Shown in pieces: positions 16,593-25,317 of a DNA stretch of 49,521 nucleotides. Numbering within the stretch: position 1 is the first letter of the stretch; the number at the start of each line of letters is the position of its first letter. The notes under the pieces were generated by a model. It saw only the letters and a program-made list of their open reading frames with translations, had not been told where the DNA came from and searched no databases. A program made the position numbers and the translations under genes. Where the stretch lies: assembly GCA_019090795.1 (NCBI GenBank), contig JAHRVG010000006.1, forward strand, positions 1 to 49,521. Direction: 5' to 3'. Origin of the DNA: Paracoccaceae bacterium (lineage in GTDB: Bacteria > Pseudomonadota > Alphaproteobacteria > Rhodobacterales > Rhodobacteraceae).

Positions 16593-17768
16593 CTAGTCAG
16601 CGGCCAGTCGTTCTGCAAATAGAACCAACCTTTTTAAAGCGTGAGTAAACTGTTCATCGGGAATCGTCATCGCGACCCGCAAATGGCCTGATGCGGAATG
16701 GCCAAAGCTCTCACCCGGCATCACCGCAATCAATTCTTCGGTCAGCAGTTGGTTGGCAAATTCTTCACCACTCAACCCAGTATTGCGCACATCTAACATC
16801 AGGTACATTGCGCCTTGCGCCGGGATCAGCCGCAGAATGTTTGAACCTAGCAAAATCTCGCGGGCCAGTTTGGTGCGGGTTCGAAATACATCCGCGACTT
16901 CTGCCTCAAATTCCGGGCCCTGTAAAAGCGCGAATTCCGCTGCGTCCTGAATGAAACCGGGCACCCCGTAGGCGTTTACGGTCGAGAGGTTCATAATTTG
17001 GGCAACAATTTCGGGTGGTCCAATAATCCACCCAATCCGCGATCCGGTCATTGCGTGGCTTTTGGACATGGAACCAATCACCAGCGTGCGCTCGGCCATG
17101 CCGGGCAGGCCGCGCGGCGAGATGTGTTTGCCTTGCCAGATCTGGCTGTCATAGACCTCGTCCGAGATCAGCCACATGTCGTTTTTAATGCATACATCCG
17201 CGATCATTTGCAGGGTTTCTGCCGGATAAACCACGCCCGTGGGATTGTTGGGCGAGTTGATCAGGAGGGATTTCGCCCCCTTGGCAGCCTTTGCCAGTTC
17301 ATCGCGCTGGGGCAGAAAATTGTTGCTGGAGCGGGTCGGTACGCTGTGCAGGTCTGCCTCTGCTGCGCGTAAAACGCCGGGGTAAGTGGCATAATAGGGA
17401 TCACAAATCAGGCCTTTCTCGCCGGGGTTCAATGTCGCCAGATGTGCGGCAAACAGCGCAGCCTGCCCGCCAGAAGTGACCAGCACGTTATCTGGTTCTG
17501 TTTCAACGCCGGTAATCCGTTGATAGCGCGCCGCGATCTGTTGGCGTAGGGTAGGGCTGCCCGGCACCGCCGCATAGCCGGTGTTGCCTGCCCGCGCGCT
17601 GGCAATCATGGCATCCAGAATAATCGGATCAGTAGGCGTGTCATGCTCGCCAATCGTCAGCTCGATCACAGGTTGGCCTGCGGCGATCATTTCACGCGCA
17701 CGCGTGAATAGCTCCCACCCATCAGAGCCACCGGCATTGATGTTCGCGATCCGATTAGAAAGTTTCAT
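16593..17768 (-). CDS. Class I/II pyridoxal-phosphate aminotransferase
   Basis: A 391-residue fold-type I aminotransferase of the aspartate aminotransferase I-gamma kind. The PLP lysine is Lys236 in SMSKSHAMTGSRIGW, the cofactor-binding NSPNNPTG lies at 171-178, and DEVYDSQIW at 203-211 holds the PLP-nitrogen Asp and the tyrosine. TSGGQAALFAAH at 98-109 binds the phosphate. Substrate could be aspartate, alanine, or an aromatic or basic amino acid; sequence alone does not tell. It is transcribed divergently from the cysS leader region. Confidence 0.88.
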   Translation of the reverse strand: MKLSNRIANINAGGSDGWELFTRAREMIAAGQPVIELTIGEHDTPTDPIILDAMIASARAGNTGYAAVPGSPTLRQQIAARYQRITGVETEPDNVLVTSGGQAALFAAHLATLNPGEKGLICDPYYATYPGVLRAAEADLHSVPTRSSNNFLPQRDELAKAAKGAKSLLINSPNNPTGVVYPAETLQMIADVCIKNDMWLISDEVYDSQIWQGKHISPRGLPGMAERTLVIGSMSKSHAMTGSRIGWIIGPPEIVAQIMNLSTVNAYGVPGFIQDAAEFALLQGPEFEAEVADVFRTRTKLAREILLGSNILRLIPAQGAMYLMLDVRNTGLSGEEFANQLLTEELIAVMPGESFGHSASGHLRVAMTIPDEQFTHALKRLVLFAERLAAD

Positions 17769-17889
17769 GGTGTCGTCCTAGAATTTGTTTTGCCCAGTGC
17801 TTCATGATTCCCCCGTTGTTGGCAAGTCTGTTTGCGACAAAGAATATTCGCTCTTGTCATTAGGCAAACAAAGGGGCTAGTTTACCGCC

Positions 17890-17934
17890 ATGAAAAGCCG
17901 CACCATCATCTGCTGTATTTGTATTCCTTGCTGA
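17890..17934 (+). CDS. Cysteine-rich 14-residue leader peptide upstream of cysS
   Basis: A complete short ORF encodes MKSRTIICCICIPC and stops at TGA 17932-17934. Four of the last seven residues are cysteine (TGC, TGT, TGT, TGC). It lies 82 nt before the start of cysteinyl-tRNA synthetase, with a stem-loop beginning within a few bases of its stop. That arrangement is what is expected of a leader peptide sensing charged tRNA-Cys. AAGGGG lies 13 nt before the ATG, somewhat too far for an ideal ribosome site. The translation is certain as written; its regulatory role is inference. Too short to judge by codon statistics. Confidence 0.55.
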   Translation: MKSRTIICCICIPC

Positions 17935-17937
17935 CAT

Positions 17938-18003
17938 CTGACGCAGGCCGGTTCCTACTTTCCAAACAAAATCAGTGACAGGCCCGCGTCGGGATCATTC
18001 CGA
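17938..18003 (+). promoter_or_regulatory. Candidate attenuator stem between leader peptide and cysS
   Basis: GACGC-A-GGCC (17940-17949) pairs with GGCC-C-GCGTC (17981-17990), nine pairs with one mismatch, extended outward by wobble pairs to about 17937/17993. A shorter dyad TCGG (17989-17992) with CCGA (18000-18003) uses the end of the first stem's 3' arm, so the two cannot form together. The second ends 13 nt before the cysS ATG, near its GAGAG ribosome site. There is no U-tract, so translational control is more likely than transcription termination. Confidence 0.45.
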
Positions 18004-18016
18004 GCGTGAGAGACCT

Positions 18017-19453
18017 ATGACTGAGATCAAACTCTATAATACCAAAACCCGCAGCAAAGGGGTTTTCACCCCGATTGATGCGAATAACGTGCGCATGTAT
18101 GTCTGTGGGCCGACGGTCTATGACCGTGCCCATATCGGCAACGCGCGACCGGTGATCGTGTTTGACACATTGTATCGCTTGTTGCGCCATGTTTACGGCG
18201 TGGATCACGTGAAATATGCCCGTAATTTCACAGATGTGGATGACAAGATCAACCAACGGGCGGCACAAACCGGGCGCTCTATTCGCGACATTACAGATGA
18301 AACGATACAATGGTTTCTTGATGATATGGGCGCGCTTGGGGCGCTGGAGCCGGATTATGCGCCGCGTGCCACCGAGTATATCACGCAAATGATTGAAATG
18401 ACCGGGGAGCTGATTTCGAAAGGCTTTGCTTATGCTGCCGAGGGCCATGTGCTGTTTGATGTCACATCCTACGATGGCTACGGATCACTGTCGGGGCGCT
18501 CGATTGACGACATGATTGCAGGCGCGCGGGTTGAGGTGGCCCCCTATAAACGCAACCCGATGGATTTTGTTTTGTGGAAGCCATCCACAGGTGATCAACC
18601 GGGCTGGGAAAGTCCTTGGGGCTATGGGCGTCCGGGCTGGCATATTGAGTGTTCCGCCATGTCGCGTGAGCTGTTTGGCGATACATTTGATATTCACGGC
18701 GGCGGGTTGGATCTGGCCTTTCCGCACCACGAGAACGAGCGCGCCCAAAGCTGCGCTTGCTGTGGCGAGGACAGCTTTGCGCAGGTCTGGATGCACAACG
18801 AGATGTTGCAAGTTGAGGGCAAGAAAATGTCCAAGTCGCTCGGCAATTTTTTCAGCGTACGAGAGTTGTTGGATCAGGGGTACCCCGGCGAGGTGATCCG
18901 GTTTGTGTATTTGAGCACGCATTACCGCAAGCCGATGGACTGGACGGAGAAGAAGGCATCGGACGCCGAGGCGACGTTGCGCAAGTGGCGGGCGCTGGTG
19001 GAGGGTATCGAACCCTCCCCCAACGCGGCCGTGCCTGCTGTTATCGCGTGTTTGGCGGATGATCTGAACACGGCTGGCGCGATTGCAGCATTGCATGATT
19101 TGGCGAAGGCGGGGAAGGCTGCGGAGTTGAAGGCGTCGGCGGCGTTGTTGGGGTTGTTGGGGGATGAGTTGGGCGGCTGGATGCAAGATTTTCCAATGCA
19201 ACAGTCGGATGCATTGACAGGAAAAATTGGAGACCTTTATTTAATATATATCGAACTAAGGGCGCAGAGGAATTTTGTTCTAGCGGACATTCTTCGAGAT
19301 GAATTAAATGGAATTGGGCTATCAATTGTAGTTAACCAAGAAAACGTGCCCGAAATAGCTTTCAAAGATCCGCGTAATCGTGAATTTGTAGATAATCAAA
19401 TACTCGTTAGAAAAATTGATGAAATATTGGCGAGGGTAAATAATGGTTCGTGA
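18017..19453 (+). CDS. cysS: Cysteinyl-tRNA synthetase
   Basis: A 478-residue class I synthetase that charges tRNA-Cys. Started at the ATG at 18017 (GAGAG just before); a longer in-frame ORF from 17975 has no support. The HIGH-type motif is HIGN at 39-42, KMSKS is at 270-274, and zinc ligands include Cys30 (YVCGPTVYD), Cys212 (IECSAMS) and the HHENE at 237-241. The last ~85 codons (from about nt 19195) are markedly AT-rich, about 36% GC over 19201-19440 against about 60% just before. They encode an unusual C-terminal anticodon-binding region with unlike codon use, suggesting a recombined or divergent 3' end. It overlaps cimA by 11 nt. Probably controlled by the Cys-rich leader upstream. Confidence 0.93.
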   Translation: MTEIKLYNTKTRSKGVFTPIDANNVRMYVCGPTVYDRAHIGNARPVIVFDTLYRLLRHVYGVDHVKYARNFTDVDDKINQRAAQTGRSIRDITDETIQWFLDDMGALGALEPDYAPRATEYITQMIEMTGELISKGFAYAAEGHVLFDVTSYDGYGSLSGRSIDDMIAGARVEVAPYKRNPMDFVLWKPSTGDQPGWESPWGYGRPGWHIECSAMSRELFGDTFDIHGGGLDLAFPHHENERAQSCACCGEDSFAQVWMHNEMLQVEGKKMSKSLGNFFSVRELLDQGYPGEVIRFVYLSTHYRKPMDWTEKKASDAEATLRKWRALVEGIEPSPNAAVPAVIACLADDLNTAGAIAALHDLAKAGKAAELKASAALLGLLGDELGGWMQDFPMQQSDALTGKIGDLYLIYIELRAQRNFVLADILRDELNGIGLSIVVNQENVPEIAFKDPRNREFVDNQILVRKIDEILARVNNGS

Positions 19454-21068
19454 ACGCCTCTCCCTCTTCGACACCACTCTACGCGATGGCCAGCAAACCC
19501 ATGGCGTGGATTTCACAGCCATTGACAAAACCCGCATAGCCTTGGCGCTCGACGCACTTGGCATTGATTATGTCGAGGGCGGCTGGCCGGGGGCTAATCC
19601 GACCGACAGTGATTTTTTTGATACGGCGCCGAAGCTGAACAATGCCACGTTCACCGCTTTTGGCATGACCAAACGGGCAGGGCGCTCGGCCGCGAATGAT
19701 GACGTTCTGGCGGGGGTGATGAATGCAAATACGCCTGCTGTGTGTCTGGTAGGGAAATCTTATGATTTTCATGTGAAAACAGCATTGGGAATCACATTGG
19801 AGGAGAATGTCACCAATATTGCCGAAAGCATTCGCCACATTGTCGGGCAGGGGCGCGAAGCACTGTATGATGCGGAACATTTCTTTGACGGCTACGCTGC
19901 CAACCCCGAATACGCACTGGAATGTGTGCAGGCGGCATATCGTGCCGGTGCGCGTTGGGTGGTATTGTGTGATACTAACGGTGGCGCGCTGCCAAAACAG
20001 GTGGCAGAGGCCACGCGCGCGGTAATTGCTGCCGGAATTCCGGGTGATTGTGTGGGCATCCACACCCACAATGATACGGAACACGCGGTGGCCAATACTT
20101 TGGCAGCGGTTGATGCGGGGGCGCGTCAAATTCAGGGCACGCTGAATGGTTTGGGCGAACGTTGCGGCAATGCCAATATGATCACGCTGATTGCGACACT
20201 GTTGTTGAAAGAACCCTATGCCAGCCAATACCAGACCGGCGTCAGCAAGGATAACCTAAAGCAGCTAACGCAGATCAGCCGGATGCTTGATGACATCTTG
20301 AACCGCGTCCCCAATAAATTCGCCGCCTTTGTTGGGGCCTCGGCCTTTACCCACAAGGCGGGCCTGCATGCCAGCGCGATTCTGAAAGACCCGACGACCT
20401 ATGAACATATCGTGCCGGAAACCGTGGGCAACCTGCGCAACATTCCGATGTCCAATCAGGCCGGGCTGTCGAACTTGCGCAAACGGCTCGCAGATGCGGG
20501 GCTTGATGTAGAAAAGGGCGATCCGCGCCTTGGGGAAATCCTGCAAGAGGTCAAAAGACGCGAGGATCAGGGCTATGCCTATGACGGGGCGCAAGCCTCG
20601 TTCGAACTGTTGGCGCGCCGGATTTTGGGGCAGTTGCCGCAATTTTTCGAGGTAAAGCGCTATCGTGTGAGTGTCGAGCGGCGCAAAAACCGCTATGACA
20701 AGATGGTGTCGATCTCCGAGGCAGTGGTGGTGGTGAAAATAGGCAAAGACAAGGTTCTTTCAGTGTCCGAGAGCATGGACGAGCGTGGCAATGATCGCGG
20801 TCCGGTGAACGCTTTATCAAAAGCGCTGTCAAAAGATTTAGGGCCTTATCAACAGATTATCAACGATTTACGGCTGGTGGATTTCAAGGTGCGGATCACT
20901 CAGGGGGGCACAGATGCGGCGACCCGTGTAATTATCGACAGCGCCGATGGGCAAGGGCGCCAGTGGTCCACCGTTGGTGTTTCCCCAAATATTGTGGACG
21001 CGAGCTTTGATGCGCTGTTGGATGCGATCAACTGGAAACTGATCCGGGACGGGGCGCCGGTGGTTTGA
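19443..21068 (+). CDS. cimA: (R)-citramalate synthase
   Basis: A 541-residue DRE-TIM metallolyase of the CimA type, which condenses acetyl-CoA and pyruvate to citramalate for isoleucine synthesis. The N-terminal [17 protein letters not shown] (8-24) holds the catalytic Arg-Asp and metal site, and [21 protein letters not shown] near 212-232 supplies the metal-binding histidines. [15 protein letters not shown] follows. The C-terminal regulatory LeuA-dimer domain spans about residues 400-535. Length and the C-terminal domain separate CimA from homocitrate and shorter isopropylmalate synthases. It overlaps the cysS 3' end by 11 nt, so the two are cotranscribed. Confidence 0.9.
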   Translation: MVRERLSLFDTTLRDGQQTHGVDFTAIDKTRIALALDALGIDYVEGGWPGANPTDSDFFDTAPKLNNATFTAFGMTKRAGRSAANDDVLAGVMNANTPAVCLVGKSYDFHVKTALGITLEENVTNIAESIRHIVGQGREALYDAEHFFDGYAANPEYALECVQAAYRAGARWVVLCDTNGGALPKQVAEATRAVIAAGIPGDCVGIHTHNDTEHAVANTLAAVDAGARQIQGTLNGLGERCGNANMITLIATLLLKEPYASQYQTGVSKDNLKQLTQISRMLDDILNRVPNKFAAFVGASAFTHKAGLHASAILKDPTTYEHIVPETVGNLRNIPMSNQAGLSNLRKRLADAGLDVEKGDPRLGEILQEVKRREDQGYAYDGAQASFELLARRILGQLPQFFEVKRYRVSVERRKNRYDKMVSISEAVVVVKIGKDKVLSVSESMDERGNDRGPVNALSKALSKDLGPYQQIINDLRLVDFKVRITQGGTDAATRVIIDSADGQGRQWSTVGVSPNIVDASFDALLDAINWKLIRDGAPVV

Positions 21069-21168
21069 TGTACTGGGTGTGTGCGCTTGGCAAAATGCTG
21101 GGAAACGTCACTACATTTGGTATTAACTCTGCACTCCAGTCCACGGATATTATTACAGGTTTTTGTAA

Positions 21169-21957
21169 ATGACAGATGACGAACAGAATTGCGCTGAATT
21201 GTTGCGTACTCAGGATCCTGAGCGATTTTTAGCGGCTATGACGGCACCGCTTGCGCAACGCGGCGCGCTGATGGTGGTCTATGCTTTCAATCTTGAGGTT
21301 GCACGTGCACCCTGGGCCAGCAAAGAGGAAATGCTGGCGGAAATGCGGCTGCAATGGTGGCTGGATCAGGTCGGTGAAACCTACGATGGGGGCAAGGTTT
21401 CCCCGCATATGGTGATGACGCCGCTGGGTGAACTGGTTCGTCGGCACGGTCTGCCGCGCGAAGTGTTGGAGGCAATGATCACCGCGCGGCGTTGGGAAAT
21501 TTATCGCGAACCCCATGCGGACATGGCGGCGTTTGAACGTTTTATTGACAATACTGCGGGTGGGGTTTTGCAGATGGCAGTGCGCGTTCTGGGGCAAGGG
21601 GGTGATTTGCCGGATGCTAAAGTGCTTGCGGCGCATGGCTTTGGGCGCGGGGTCGCCGCGTGGTTGCGGGCGGTTCCCGCGCTAGAGCAATACAGCCGAG
21701 TTCCGCTGCTGGATCGTTCCGAGGATGCGATGCGTGTTCTGGCGAAAAGGGCTTTGCATGCCAGCCAAAATGTGCGGCCTATTTTGCGACGGTCCGACAA
21801 GTGCTACTTGCCCGCGCTGCGCAGTGGCTGGACGGCCCCTGTTATCTTGCGCAAAGCCATGGCAGAACCATCGCGCGTTTTGCAGGGGGGGCTTGTGCCC
21901 TCAGGGGCTTCTGCGCGGCTTTCTTTGATGTGGAAAACTATGGTGGGTGGTTTCTGA
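21169..21957 (+). CDS. Squalene/phytoene synthase family protein
   Basis: A 262-residue protein of the trans-isoprenyl diphosphate head-to-head synthase fold. LQWWLDQVGETYDGG (residues about 61-75) and FIDNTAGGVLQMA (about 123-135) correspond to the two substrate-binding regions. The canonical first DXXXD is degenerate, and in the second region only one Asp is clear. This resembles the NDUFAF6-like subgroup thought to act as a complex I assembly factor rather than a true carotenoid enzyme. No carotenoid or hopanoid genes lie nearby, which supports that view. It is alone on its strand, 100 nt after cimA. Family fairly sure, function open. Confidence 0.75.
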   Translation: MTDDEQNCAELLRTQDPERFLAAMTAPLAQRGALMVVYAFNLEVARAPWASKEEMLAEMRLQWWLDQVGETYDGGKVSPHMVMTPLGELVRRHGLPREVLEAMITARRWEIYREPHADMAAFERFIDNTAGGVLQMAVRVLGQGGDLPDAKVLAAHGFGRGVAAWLRAVPALEQYSRVPLLDRSEDAMRVLAKRALHASQNVRPILRRSDKCYLPALRSGWTAPVILRKAMAEPSRVLQGGLVPSGASARLSLMWKTMVGGF

Positions 21958-22078
21958 TTATTGAATTGCGCTTGGTCGCCTCTCAATAATTATCTTGATC
22001 TAGACGTGATAATAGCTATCGTCTCCTTAATGGGTATGTAATGGTGACCTAAATTATCCTGAGCAAGAGGCGCCCATC

Positions 22079-23302
22079 ATGGATAACACTGGCTGGAAAC
22101 CCCATTTTTCCTCTCGCATGCGGGGGATGCAGGCGTCTGAAATCCGCGAATTGTTAAAAGTAATTGAACAACCCGGCGTCATTTCCTTTGCAGGAGGGAT
22201 TCCAGATCCGGCGCTGTTTCCAAGAAAGGCTATTGCGCAGGCCTACAGCCAGATTCTGGCTGATCCGAACCGGGCAGCCAAGGCGTTGCAATATTCGGTG
22301 AGCGAGGGTGATCCGGCATTGCGTGCCTGGATTGTCGGGCATATGGCTGGTAAAGGTGTGGCATGCCGCCCCGAGAATATCCTGATCACAAGCGGCTCGC
22401 AGCAAGCACTTGAATTCCTAGGGAAATTATTCATTTCTCCCCAAGATACAGCACTGGTTGCAGCCCCGACCTATCTTGGGGCGTTGCAGGCTTTTGCCCC
22501 GAACGAACCGGCGTATGACAGTTTGGGTTTTGCTACGACCAATCGCACGGCTGATTCTTACCATGAAGCAGCCACGCGCGCGGGTGGGGCGGTTTCTTTT
22601 GCCTATGTGGTGCCGGATTTTGCCAATCCTACAGGCGAAACCCTGACCCGTGCAGAACGTCTGGACCTGCTAGAATTGGCACGAGATCTGGATATCCCGA
22701 TTGTTGAGGATAGCCCCTATAGCGCGTTGAGATTTGATGGCGATCCGATGCCGACCATTCAGGCGCTGGATCTGGCCAGTTGCGGCACAATTGATGCTTC
22801 GCGTGTGATCCATTGCGGCTCTTTTTCCAAGGTTTTCACGCCGGGGCTGCGGGTCGGCTGGGTTTGTGCGAGTAGCGAGATTATCGAGCACCTGACCCTG
22901 ATCAAACAGGCCAGCGACCTGAACAGTCCTGCGATAAACCAGCAGGTAATGCTGCATCTGGCGCAAACATTGTTTGATGAGCAAATAGCCAAAACCTGTG
23001 AACGATATCGTATCAAACGAGATTTGATGCTGGCTGCGCTTGAGCGGCATATGCCCGAAGGTACAACATGGTCGCGCCCCGAGGGCGGTATGTTCATCTG
23101 GCTGACCTTGCCAGAGGGGCAGGACACCGTGGCACTACTACAAAAATCCATTGCGCAAGCTGGCGTCGCCTTTGTGCCTGGAAATGCGTTTTTTGCTGAT
23201 AAAACAGGTCACAATACGATGCGTCTCAGCTTCTCTTTGCCAAAGCCCGAGGAAATCGAACGTGGCATTGCTGCATTGGCAAGCGTTTTGTCTGGGGGGT
23301 AA
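22079..23302 (+). CDS. PLP-dependent aminotransferase, 2-aminoadipate/MocR-type class I
   Basis: A 407-residue fold-type I aminotransferase of the LysN/KAT II kind. The PLP lysine is Lys251 in GSFSKVFTPGLRVGW, and VPDFANPTGETLT (178-190) and EDSPYSALRF (210-219) are the cofactor-binding segments. The N-terminal ISFAGGIPDPALFP (35-48) is the mobile substrate lid typical of this subfamily, which handles 2-aminoadipate, branched-chain or aromatic amino acids. It ends exactly where the convergent tmRNA gene's 3' region begins. With the ThDP decarboxylase at 25.3 kb it could form a transaminase-decarboxylase route for arginine, but they are not in one operon. Confidence 0.87.
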   Translation: MDNTGWKPHFSSRMRGMQASEIRELLKVIEQPGVISFAGGIPDPALFPRKAIAQAYSQILADPNRAAKALQYSVSEGDPALRAWIVGHMAGKGVACRPENILITSGSQQALEFLGKLFISPQDTALVAAPTYLGALQAFAPNEPAYDSLGFATTNRTADSYHEAATRAGGAVSFAYVVPDFANPTGETLTRAERLDLLELARDLDIPIVEDSPYSALRFDGDPMPTIQALDLASCGTIDASRVIHCGSFSKVFTPGLRVGWVCASSEIIEHLTLIKQASDLNSPAINQQVMLHLAQTLFDEQIAKTCERYRIKRDLMLAALERHMPEGTTWSRPEGGMFIWLTLPEGQDTVALLQKSIAQAGVAFVPGNAFFADKTGHNTMRLSFSLPKPEEIERGIAALASVLSGG

Positions 23303-23614
23303 GTGCAGGCTTCTGTTGCCAGGTGCCTGCGAACCCCGCCTAACCCGGCTAGGGGATAGGACTTAAGTTTTCGGTATTCAGCACTGCTTACGCAGCGATT
23401 GCAACCGGAGCATTGTTGTCATTTGCAACTAGCTTAAATGAGCCGATAACGGTGGCATCGTGCCGAATGAAAGCTAACATCTTTAGACGTCCGTCGATCC
23501 TATTTCGACCCCATGGTCCCGCAAAGACAGGATGTTGGTGGAGTCGCCGGGTACCGCCCCCGGGTCCGATCCGCTTATTACATGCGCGTTTATCATCATA
23601 GTCCCCGAAGGAAC
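23303..23614 (-). ncRNA. ssrA: Transfer-messenger RNA, circularly permuted (two-piece) form
   Basis: On the minus strand the acceptor piece comes first. It contains a T-arm-like CGGACCCGGGGGCGGTACCC and ends in CCACCA (23541-23536). A short intervening segment follows, and then the 5' part of the tRNA-like domain starting GGGGTCGAAATAGGATCGAC (from about 23512). The tag frame is GCA at 23426 to TAA at 23388 and reads ANDNNAPVAIAA, typical of alphaproteobacterial tags. The 3' part runs through pseudoknot sequences to a terminal hairpin GCAGGC/GCCTGC next to the convergent aminotransferase stop. It rescues stalled ribosomes with SmpB. A 77-codon ORF covering it is spurious. Ends are approximate. 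Confidence 0.92.
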
Positions 23615-23620
23615 AATTCA

Positions 23621-23648
23621 TATATAGGGCAGGTTGGGGGCAGTTAAA
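23621..23648 (-). promoter_or_regulatory. Promoter of the tmRNA gene
   Basis: On the minus strand -35 TTTAAC (23648-23643) and -10 TATATA (23626-23621) are 16 nt apart, placing the start near 23614, a few bases before the acceptor half. The remaining 23649-23817, up to trkH, has no ORF and should hold the trkH promoter. Confidence 0.5.
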
Positions 23649-23817
23649 AGGGGGAGCTGCTATTTTTCACAGATCAATAGGAATATTAACATTCATCCGG
23701 TTTTTGCAATGACCGTTCGGGCTGTCCTGTATTGACGTTAGTTTAAATGCAATCGCTTAAAAAAGCAGGGGCTGTAAGAGTGGTCAGCTGTTTGAATACC
23801 TTTTAGCAGGAACTTGG

Positions 23818-25314
23818 ATGCAGACTCGCTTGACAGCTTGCGAAAGCACAGCCAAGCCTTGCGGTATGTTTGATATACGACCTGCAGCATATGTGATTGG
23901 CCTGTTGGTGGTGGTACTTGGTGCCACCATGCTGTTGCCGATGCTGATGGATATTTACGACGGGAATGGCGAGTGGTGGGTTTTCGGGATTTCGGCGTTG
24001 CTGACCTGCTTGACGGGTGGTTCCATTGCGCTGGCCTGTGCCAGAGTTTCTGGTGAGGGGCTAACGATCCAGCAAACCTTTCTGCTTACCACAGGTGTTT
24101 GGGTGGTTTTGCCGGTATTCGGGGCGCTACCGTTCTGGTTCGGGGCGACCGATGCGCGGATGGTCGATGGATTTTTTGAGGCCATGTCCGCACTAACCAC
24201 AACGGGCTCCACGGTGCTTACCGGCCTCTCTGACCTGCCGCGTGGGCTGCTGCTGTGGCGAGGGCTGATGCAGTGGTTCGGCGGCGTGGGGATTATCGTT
24301 GTCGCGATGGTATTTATGCCTTTGTTGCGGGTTGGTGGTATGCAGATTTTCCGTACCGAAGGATTTGATACTTTTGGTAAAATACTGCCGCGCGCGGCCA
24401 CCATTGCACGTTCGATTTCCTCAATCTATCTGGTGCTGACACTGGCCTGTATGGTCGGTTATAGTTTTGCCGGTCTGGGCCTGTTTGACGCGTTGGTACA
24501 TGCAATGACGACAATTGCCACCGGTGGTTTTGCCAATTATGATAGCTCTTTTGGCGAATTTGGGGCAGGGGTGGAATATGTCGGAGTGGTATTCATGCTG
24601 CTCGCCGCTTTGCCCTTTGTGCGATATGTGCAGCTGTTGGCCGGTTCAGCTGTGCCCTTGTTTCAGGATAGTCAGGTACGCGTCTTTCTAGCCATCTCCT
24701 TGGGGGTGGTTACCATACTGTTTATCTGGCAGCTGACGCGTCTGGATGTGATCACGGAACTGGCCTTTCGCAAGGCGGCTTTCAACGGTGTTTCCATTCT
24801 GACAGGTACAGGATATGCCAGTTCCGACTATGGTCTTTGGGGCAGCTTTCCGGTGACTTTTTTCTTTTTTATCGGTCTGATCGGTGGTTGTGCGGGGTCG
24901 ACAACTTGCTCGATCAAAGTGTTCCGGTTCCAGTTGTTGTTTGCCTCGATCCATACTCAGATCCAGCACATCCACAGCCCGAACGGCGTGTTTCACCCCA
25001 AGTACAACCGGCGCAAAGTCGGTCCGGATGTGATGTCTTCTGTGATGGCATTTTTGATGTTTTTCATGCTGTCGCTGGCGGTGCTGTCGGTGGGGCTTGG
25101 GATGACCGGCCTTGATATGGTCACATCCGTTTCCGGTGCTGCCTCGGCGCTGGCCAATATCGGGCCGGGGCTGGGGCCGGAGATCGGCCCTGCCGGGAAT
25201 TTCAGTGGATTAAACGACACCGCAAAATGGCTGCTTGCGGCAGGTATGCTCATCGGGCGACTGGAATTGATGGCCGTTTTCGTTTTATTTACCGCCAACT
25301 TCTGGAGAGGTTAA
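23818..25314 (+). CDS. trkH: TrkH family potassium uptake protein
   Basis: A 498-residue K+ channel-like membrane protein. Four pore loops with the selectivity-filter glycines are visible: ALTTTGSTVLTG (first), TTIATGGFANYDSS (second), ILTGTGYASSDYG (third) and ALANIGPGLG (fourth). About ten hydrophobic segments flank them. It imports potassium across the inner membrane together with the cytoplasmic regulator TrkA, which is not in this window. The ATG at 23818 has AGGA 8 nt upstream; the internal Met17 is an alternative with no ribosome site. The ThDP enzyme gene starts 3 nt after its stop. Confidence 0.92.
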   Translation: MQTRLTACESTAKPCGMFDIRPAAYVIGLLVVVLGATMLLPMLMDIYDGNGEWWVFGISALLTCLTGGSIALACARVSGEGLTIQQTFLLTTGVWVVLPVFGALPFWFGATDARMVDGFFEAMSALTTTGSTVLTGLSDLPRGLLLWRGLMQWFGGVGIIVVAMVFMPLLRVGGMQIFRTEGFDTFGKILPRAATIARSISSIYLVLTLACMVGYSFAGLGLFDALVHAMTTIATGGFANYDSSFGEFGAGVEYVGVVFMLLAALPFVRYVQLLAGSAVPLFQDSQVRVFLAISLGVVTILFIWQLTRLDVITELAFRKAAFNGVSILTGTGYASSDYGLWGSFPVTFFFFIGLIGGCAGSTTCSIKVFRFQLLFASIHTQIQHIHSPNGVFHPKYNRRKVGPDVMSSVMAFLMFFMLSLAVLSVGLGMTGLDMVTSVSGAASALANIGPGLGPEIGPAGNFSGLNDTAKWLLAAGMLIGRLELMAVFVLFTANFWRG

Positions 25315-25317
25315 ATC

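Noticed and set aside
18485-19201. Minus-strand ORF of 238 codons
   Set aside because: Antisense shadow of cysS; basic, low-complexity composition and no recognisable domain.
23388-23621. Minus-strand ORF of 77 codons
   Set aside because: It is the tmRNA gene; its last twelve sense codons are the tmRNA tag and the rest covers the tRNA-like domain.
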